The notes under the pieces are model-generated. The model was given only the letters and a program-made list of their open reading frames with translations, did no database searches and was not told where the DNA came from. 64,000 nt of DNA, taken from contig NW_026731573.1 of assembly GCF_028476545.1 (NCBI RefSeq), positions 248,001 to 312,000 of the forward strand, in the 5' to 3' direction. The translations under genes were made by a program, and so were the position numbers. This stretch comes from Physella acuta (Eukaryota > Mollusca > Gastropoda > Physidae). This document shows, piece after piece, positions 63,124 to 64,000 of this stretch; position 1 is the stretch's first letter, and the number at the start of each line of letters is the position of its first letter.

Positions 63124-63937
63124 GGGGCCCTTTTTCTAGTTCCGTCACTGGGGGGGTATATTTGTTTTATTTCCTTGTTTTTAGTCATTACTAAACTTCC
63201 CGTTATCATTGTATTTTAATGACTTAATTATCCAGTTTGATTAAAAATCCAATATTCATTCCTTGTCTGCTGTATTAATAATGTAACTGGAACATTACAA
63301 CAAAATCACTTCATTATCATTAGAATAGATGCCAGTCAAAATTGTAGTTTTGCTATTAACAAAATATCTTATTAAAACAGTTATTAAAAGTAGATACAGT
63401 GAGTATAGCCCTTAGTTTTGAAAAATAAAAGATTAAATTTCAAAGCTGACTTATGTAAAAACAAATCTTTATTTGCCTGTGATTCACCTTTGAAATAATA
63501 AACAGTTACAGGAAGAAGCATTACAACAAACAAGGCTTAATAATGACACGGCTCATCAACTTAATAATGACACGGCTCATCTACAAGTGAAAAGCTCACC
63601 GATTGTTGAAAATATTTGTGTTACAAAGCAAATATTTTCTCAGAATATACCCAAAAAGAGAAAAGATGATGTAAATGTGTTGAAGAAGGAAAATCCTACA
63701 AAAAAGGTATGCTAAAAATAAAATTTTAAAATAATAGTAATTTTATTTTAATTTGTTTCTTTTGCTATGACTAGACTATTGGTATTTTTAAAATTATATG
63801 AAAAAAAATTTTCTTTGTTTTAGTCACATAAAGAAAGCCTGGAAGTGGAAAATGAAATAATAAAGCCAACCAGTGGCGGTGGACAGGTATTTGATGATGA
63901 AATACTAAATCGCATCATCCTTTCTGCTTTTCTTTAA
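44702..63937 (+). CDS. PELP1: PELP1/RIX1-like protein, gene span (partial, 5' exons not found)
   Basis: Fourteen exon candidates in compatible phase give about 597 residues. In order: WAHNFDIALHAAEKSLLTL, CLALITIIRQPSHG, LPVGSVFNLISRGLKL, AMLHLVNQLIICCGTHLLPQV, TYNVLKLLIEMFGWG, then ELKSTVAALE, and FSPYAQQHCRKLLYSTVLA. From memory, this order parallels human PELP1 (SWEQELHSLLASLHTLL; VPVQEILDFICRTL; a CGSRLL-LLPQVL region; VYAILELWVQVCG; DVCAAALRGL; SSPYTSSRCRRELYCLLLA). PELP1 is the leucine-rich RIX1-domain scaffold that works with TEX10, WDR18, LAS1L and SENP3 in the nucleus in rRNA processing and chromatin regulation. The C-terminal part holds a coiled coil (exon 12) and a PKKRKDD nuclear signal (exon 13). 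The roughly 250 N-terminal residues of the family are not found. Individual exons follow. Confidence 0.78.
45034..45151 (+). CDS. PELP1: PELP1-like exon 2
   Basis: Acceptor tttggatgcag; donor gtgaac. Joined in phase it gives an acidic spacer (ENATAPNTNPDDNPETDA) and then AVHNCLALITII, matching the family's pattern of an acidic insert before a helical repeat. Confidence 0.78.
45330..45935 (+). mobile_element. Family A element copy in intron 2
   Basis: atttaaatgtaaacaatgcc, cttggatcttagttaat and aagtttcatttttatatatatag mark family A. The head and most modules are missing. It ends with the T-class tail tatatatatagat. Confidence 0.55.
46310..46672 (+). repeat. Family B repeat nested in hAT-1
   Basis: Starts atataattctcttcttcgag and ends gcagcgggtcggctcg, with a poly-G block and gtactgtcgaattcacaaat as in the other copies. 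Confidence 0.75.
47177..48689 (+). pseudogene. Kolobok-like DNA transposon remnant, TTAA-flanked
   Basis: It splits hAT-1 between ctctttaa and ttaaaaactgg, so TTAA lies on both sides (47173-47176 and 48690-48693), the Kolobok-type duplication. Coding remnants: a start at MGRTKLLLKI (about 47443), IIVGGYLLLDFINKFPCPEC (47650-47715), WCSSCKHVVNS then ASLALDMGPHNIC (47770-47900), and a closing KKRRLYN...HHTSGYECGQF (about 48000-48150). The paired CPEC/CSSC cysteines and the Y-x-x-G-x-F end resemble Mutator-like/Kolobok transposases of invertebrates. The DDE core between the N-terminal and C-terminal parts is deleted and several stops break the frame. Confidence 0.6.
48868..49058 (+). repeat. Family H, internally deleted copy
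   Basis: Starts actttctcgtatataagaag and tatagagaaagtattgtaat and jumps from gttttt-caccTcaa directly to gtgccatctcccgtagtgtt and gggagatcactcccggtttt. About 500 internal bases are missing, but both hairpin ends are kept. Confidence 0.75.
49540..50125 (-). mobile_element. Family A element, reversed copy in intron 2
   Basis: Reversed it starts actagcgtacccgtccccgc, then gaaatatataagaagggttt, atcaatgcattaccaatcct, and later gcatcatccgcaaaaattc-type sequence shared with 43500-43690. The module array and tail are missing. Confidence 0.65.
50171..50462 (+). repeat. Local duplication copying the 3' end of exon 3 and its donor
   Basis: 50236-50398 copies 50749-50910: attgtcatatcctgcttctg, gtaagtacttgttactaatt and ccacccctgtagctccacag are shared. 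It thus holds the last 18-19 coding bases of exon 3 plus about 140 bases of intron 3 with an intact gtaagt donor, about 513 bases upstream of the real one. A second pair, tttcaaaaccatttaaatta, flanks it (50171-50235 and 50398-50462). Confidence 0.85.
50680..50767 (+). CDS. PELP1: PELP1-like exon 3
   Basis: Acceptor ctctttatattttag, donor gtaagt. Codes QPSHGIIKLPVGSVFNLI and SRGLKLSYPAS. Aligns in order with the human VPVQEILDFICRTL segment. The downstream donor region is duplicated at 50236-50398. Confidence 0.82.
51175..51263 (+). CDS. PELP1: PELP1-like exon 4
   Basis: Acceptor ttttccattgtttcag, donor gtaata. Codes KTLPFCCVLSEALPAIYQAM and LHLVNQLII, ending in phase 2. It is helical and leucine-rich, as expected for the RIX1 repeat region. 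Confidence 0.82.
52438..52719 (-). pseudogene. LINE 3'-terminal fragment in intron 4
   Basis: The end of a 93-codon - strand frame reads TWQWDLETEKMGYTWCQVRK, closely like the C-terminal tail of invertebrate LINE reverse transcriptases (TWxxDLExExxxMGYTWxQ). The clear match covers about 52438-52530; the part upstream (LLDGFLSPAIKPPLGLFGLA) is not recognised. It may belong to the same LINE type as 23799-26339, which lacks just this end. Confidence 0.5.
53157..53252 (+). CDS. PELP1: PELP1-like exon 5
   Basis: Acceptor tttttttacaaacag, donor gtaagg. Codes CGTHLLPQVPLITDLCLQVL and INTTYMKTKIK; with the split codon before it, CCGTHLLPQV parallels the CGSRLL...LLPQVL region of vertebrate PELP1. 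Confidence 0.85.
53648..53786 (+). CDS. PELP1: PELP1-like exon 6
   Basis: Acceptor ttattactatttttcag, donor gtattg. Codes IIRTSTYNVLKLLIEMFGWG and QFLINQYNFLYNQLILDIKF, then VDTLEK, ending in phase 0. Matches the VYAILELWVQVCG region of the family, with conserved spacing. Confidence 0.85.
54404..55322 (+). mobile_element. Family A T-class element, full-length copy
   Basis: Head ctactagggtgcccgtcctt, then gaagaaagtcacaaaatatt, three modules with agtttcatggtgattggatg-like words (54890-55260), and tail agacagacagacaaataaac, acattgctttatatataata. It is the best guide to the whole family, about 0.92 kb. No coding frame. Confidence 0.78.
55400..55550 (+). CDS. PELP1: PELP1-like exon 7
   Basis: Acceptor gattttttttttag, donor gtattg. 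Codes EEKQISANFENKKSTTNSYS, NLLNINQKEIENSIKDHSLS and ELKSTVAALE. The polar first part resembles the disordered linker before DVCAAALRGL in the human protein. Phase 1 at the end. Confidence 0.78.
55772..55918 (+). pseudogene. Fragment of a THAP/YqaJ-type transposon-associated protein
   Basis: An open 48-codon stretch begins PAEKEKYVKKLELLGIEDPY and continues TVIDSFVDNINVWPKF before a stop. The EKYVxKLxxLGIxDPY pattern is known to me from large families of uncharacterised mollusc and cnidarian proteins that carry SWIM or YqaJ-like nuclease domains, some with THAP domains. Nothing of those domains follows, so it is a remnant within intron 7. Confidence 0.45.
56045..56590 (+). mobile_element. Relative of the 17624-19819 TIR element, partial
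   Basis: ccactgctgttcttagatct, accactgc-ctcccctgaaaa and the long block catggcttatcaggggaaag to gcaattgtatcaattgtaga match 17690-19460. About one and a half array units are kept. Both terminal repeats are absent. A hAT-3 piece (cagtgtttcttccagacttt, 56152) lies in it. Confidence 0.7.
57425..57662 (-). CDS. THAP-domain exon, antisense within the PELP1-like gene
   Basis: From Met at 57641 (or 57662) it codes MVICAVKGCHTRSGRSKGI, then PLFRLPR and a closing RICSLYFVSG before a gtaagg donor. THAP domains are C2CH zinc DNA-binding modules of host regulators and P-element-like transposases. The C-x4-C pair is present, but the final C-x2-H reads C-x2-Y (CSLYF instead of CSLHF), so a zinc ligand is lost. 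The donor right after FVSG is at the usual THAP exon boundary. No second exon was identified at lower coordinates. It may be a young pseudogene or a diverged first exon. Confidence 0.65.
57700..58480. other. Unrecognised intronic stretch
   Basis: No exon in the right phase and no repeat family seen; an 82-codon frame at 58163-58411 has no known likeness. Confidence 0.4.
58488..58599 (+). CDS. PELP1: PELP1-like exon 8 (tentative)
   Basis: From acceptor acctcaaacacag it continues the frame of exon 7 as KVVDMSCYLILVCGLSGVAT and VAGLNMLLPEASNEPL, ending phase 2 at a gtaaac donor. An SCYLILVCG block stands where human has LSRTILMCG. Using the other nearby acceptor (cacattttag, 58474) brings a stop in phase, which favours this one. 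Confidence 0.5.
59642..59678 (+). CDS. PELP1: PELP1-like micro-exon 9 (37 bases)
   Basis: Acceptor ccagtttccag; donor gtaaaa. With the carried bases it codes K-LVLDNADFILAE. An alternative acceptor seven bases upstream (ttaaattccag) needs a different phase. Placement depends on exon 8. Confidence 0.5.
59909..60145 (+). CDS. PELP1: PELP1-like exon 10
   Basis: Acceptor ctttgtcatttag, donor gtaaaa, 79 codons. Codes NLARCILDTTSTLQRSAAPS, FSPYAQQHCRKLLYSTVLA and YRLMNNALNVLSCGMHLD. This is the longest and clearest exon; it aligns with the SSPYTSSRCRRELYCLLLA region of human PELP1. Confidence 0.88.
60488..60731 (+). mobile_element. tRNA-derived SINE in intron 10
   Basis: A tRNA-like head with ggtagagaattgtccgatag and a B box-like cacgttcaaatct, then gatgggtacctgatttacat, ggggaaagtaaaggtggctg and the tail gaactctacttcatctaccc. 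Same family as 29126-29378 but in sense and more diverged. Confidence 0.72.
60848..60940 (+). CDS. PELP1: PELP1-like exon 11
   Basis: Acceptor ttatatttcag, donor gtaagt, 31 codons in phase 0: IQLTCKKALKVLFLSSHMNK and PIIQKTFMNEK. Confidence 0.8.
61740..61789 (-). repeat. E1-type end fragment in intron 11
   Basis: Reversed it starts cagtggcggaactacagggt, matching the first 14 bases of E1. The rest is not identifiable. Confidence 0.4.
61972..62133 (+). CDS. PELP1: PELP1-like exon 12 (coiled coil)
   Basis: Acceptor tgttcttttttcag, donor gtaagt, 54 codons. NNGNDNSHEIDNAADLIDNE is followed by ELSKQVLEAKVIVQ and HQIIRLKQEIQALKT, a heptad-like coiled coil continuing into exon 13. Vertebrate PELP1 is proline/glutamate-rich here, so this part is lineage-specific. 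Confidence 0.8.
63080..63150 (-). mobile_element. E1 left end with (AT)n, in intron 12
   Basis: Reversed it starts cagtgacggaactagaaaaa then gggccccccatatata, the first 45 bases of E1 followed by its AT run. The remainder of E1 is not seen to the left of the AT run. Confidence 0.7.
63506..63706 (+). CDS. PELP1: PELP1-like exon 13 (nuclear signal)
   Basis: Acceptor gaaataataaacag, donor gtatgc, 67 codons. LQEEALQQTR extends the coiled coil, then LNNDTAHQ and LNNDTAHL are an exact 24-base tandem duplication (63536-63583), and NIPKKRKDDVN is a typical nuclear localisation signal, as expected for PELP1. Confidence 0.8.
63824..63937 (+). CDS. PELP1: PELP1-like exon 14 (last found)
   Basis: Acceptor ttctttgttttag; frame SHKESLEVENEIIKPTSGGG then QVFDDEILNRIILSAFL and TAA at 63935. 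A good donor (cag/gtattt at 63887) lies inside, so the exon may instead end at 63886 and the gene continue beyond the window. The family's acidic tail has not been seen, which favours continuation. Confidence 0.6.
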   Translation, partial: SHKESLEVENEIIKPTSGGGQVFDDEILNRIILSAFL

Positions 63938-64000
63938 TTATTTGTAATTCTTCTACAGTTTGTATTATAAGCAATGTAACTAAAGAAAAAAATAGTAGGT

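Overview
The window is eukaryotic, AT-rich, intron-containing and crowded with repeats. It suggests an invertebrate, most likely a mollusc and perhaps a freshwater pulmonate snail. That guess rests on repeat style (tctagatc-rich tracts, (AT)n-bounded short elements, many hAT-type MITEs, an endonuclease-bearing LINE). No marker gene fixes the species.

Host genes are sparse. The one gene I can build with confidence lies on the + strand from 44702 to about 63937. It has up to 14 exons with matching splice phases, and the product resembles PELP1/RIX1, the scaffold of the nuclear rixosome/5FMC complex in ribosome biogenesis. Its 5' exons (roughly the first 250 residues by comparison with vertebrate PELP1) were not found, and its last exon may not be terminal. 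One introns holds an antisense THAP-domain exon (57425-57662) and a separate sense fragment (55772-55918) of a protein type often seen in mollusc and cnidarian genomes. A 42-base candidate exon sits on the - strand at 9695-9736.

The remainder is mainly transposon-derived. 1-4.2 kb: two direct copies of an (AT)n-bounded element, each with a hAT MITE at the same site, separated by a short family-B repeat. 4.8-6.4 kb: family H and a TTA-flanked MITE. 7.4-8.2 kb: two minisatellites. 9-22.3 kb: a deeply nested block. Two copies of one hAT-like element (E1, 11784-16165 and 17547-22298) have each been opened by (AT)n growth and by later insertions, and comparing the copies shows the original uninterrupted sequence. 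23.8-26.3 kb: a broken LINE on the - strand. 28.7-34.6 kb: family H copies, a tRNA-derived SINE with target duplication, MITEs and poly-C tracts. 34.6-43 kb: mostly unrecognised AT-rich DNA with a perfect small hAT MITE and tandem repeats. 43-64 kb: the PELP1-like gene, its introns invaded by families A, B, H, a hAT copy, a Kolobok-like DNA transposon and SINEs.

I found no prokaryotic operon, CRISPR array, rRNA or functional tRNA. No clear new biological system is visible. The most interesting material is the transposon stratigraphy, several short-element families I cannot name, and local oddities of the PELP1-like gene: a duplicated splice donor segment, a GC-AG intron and an in-frame 24-base repeat.
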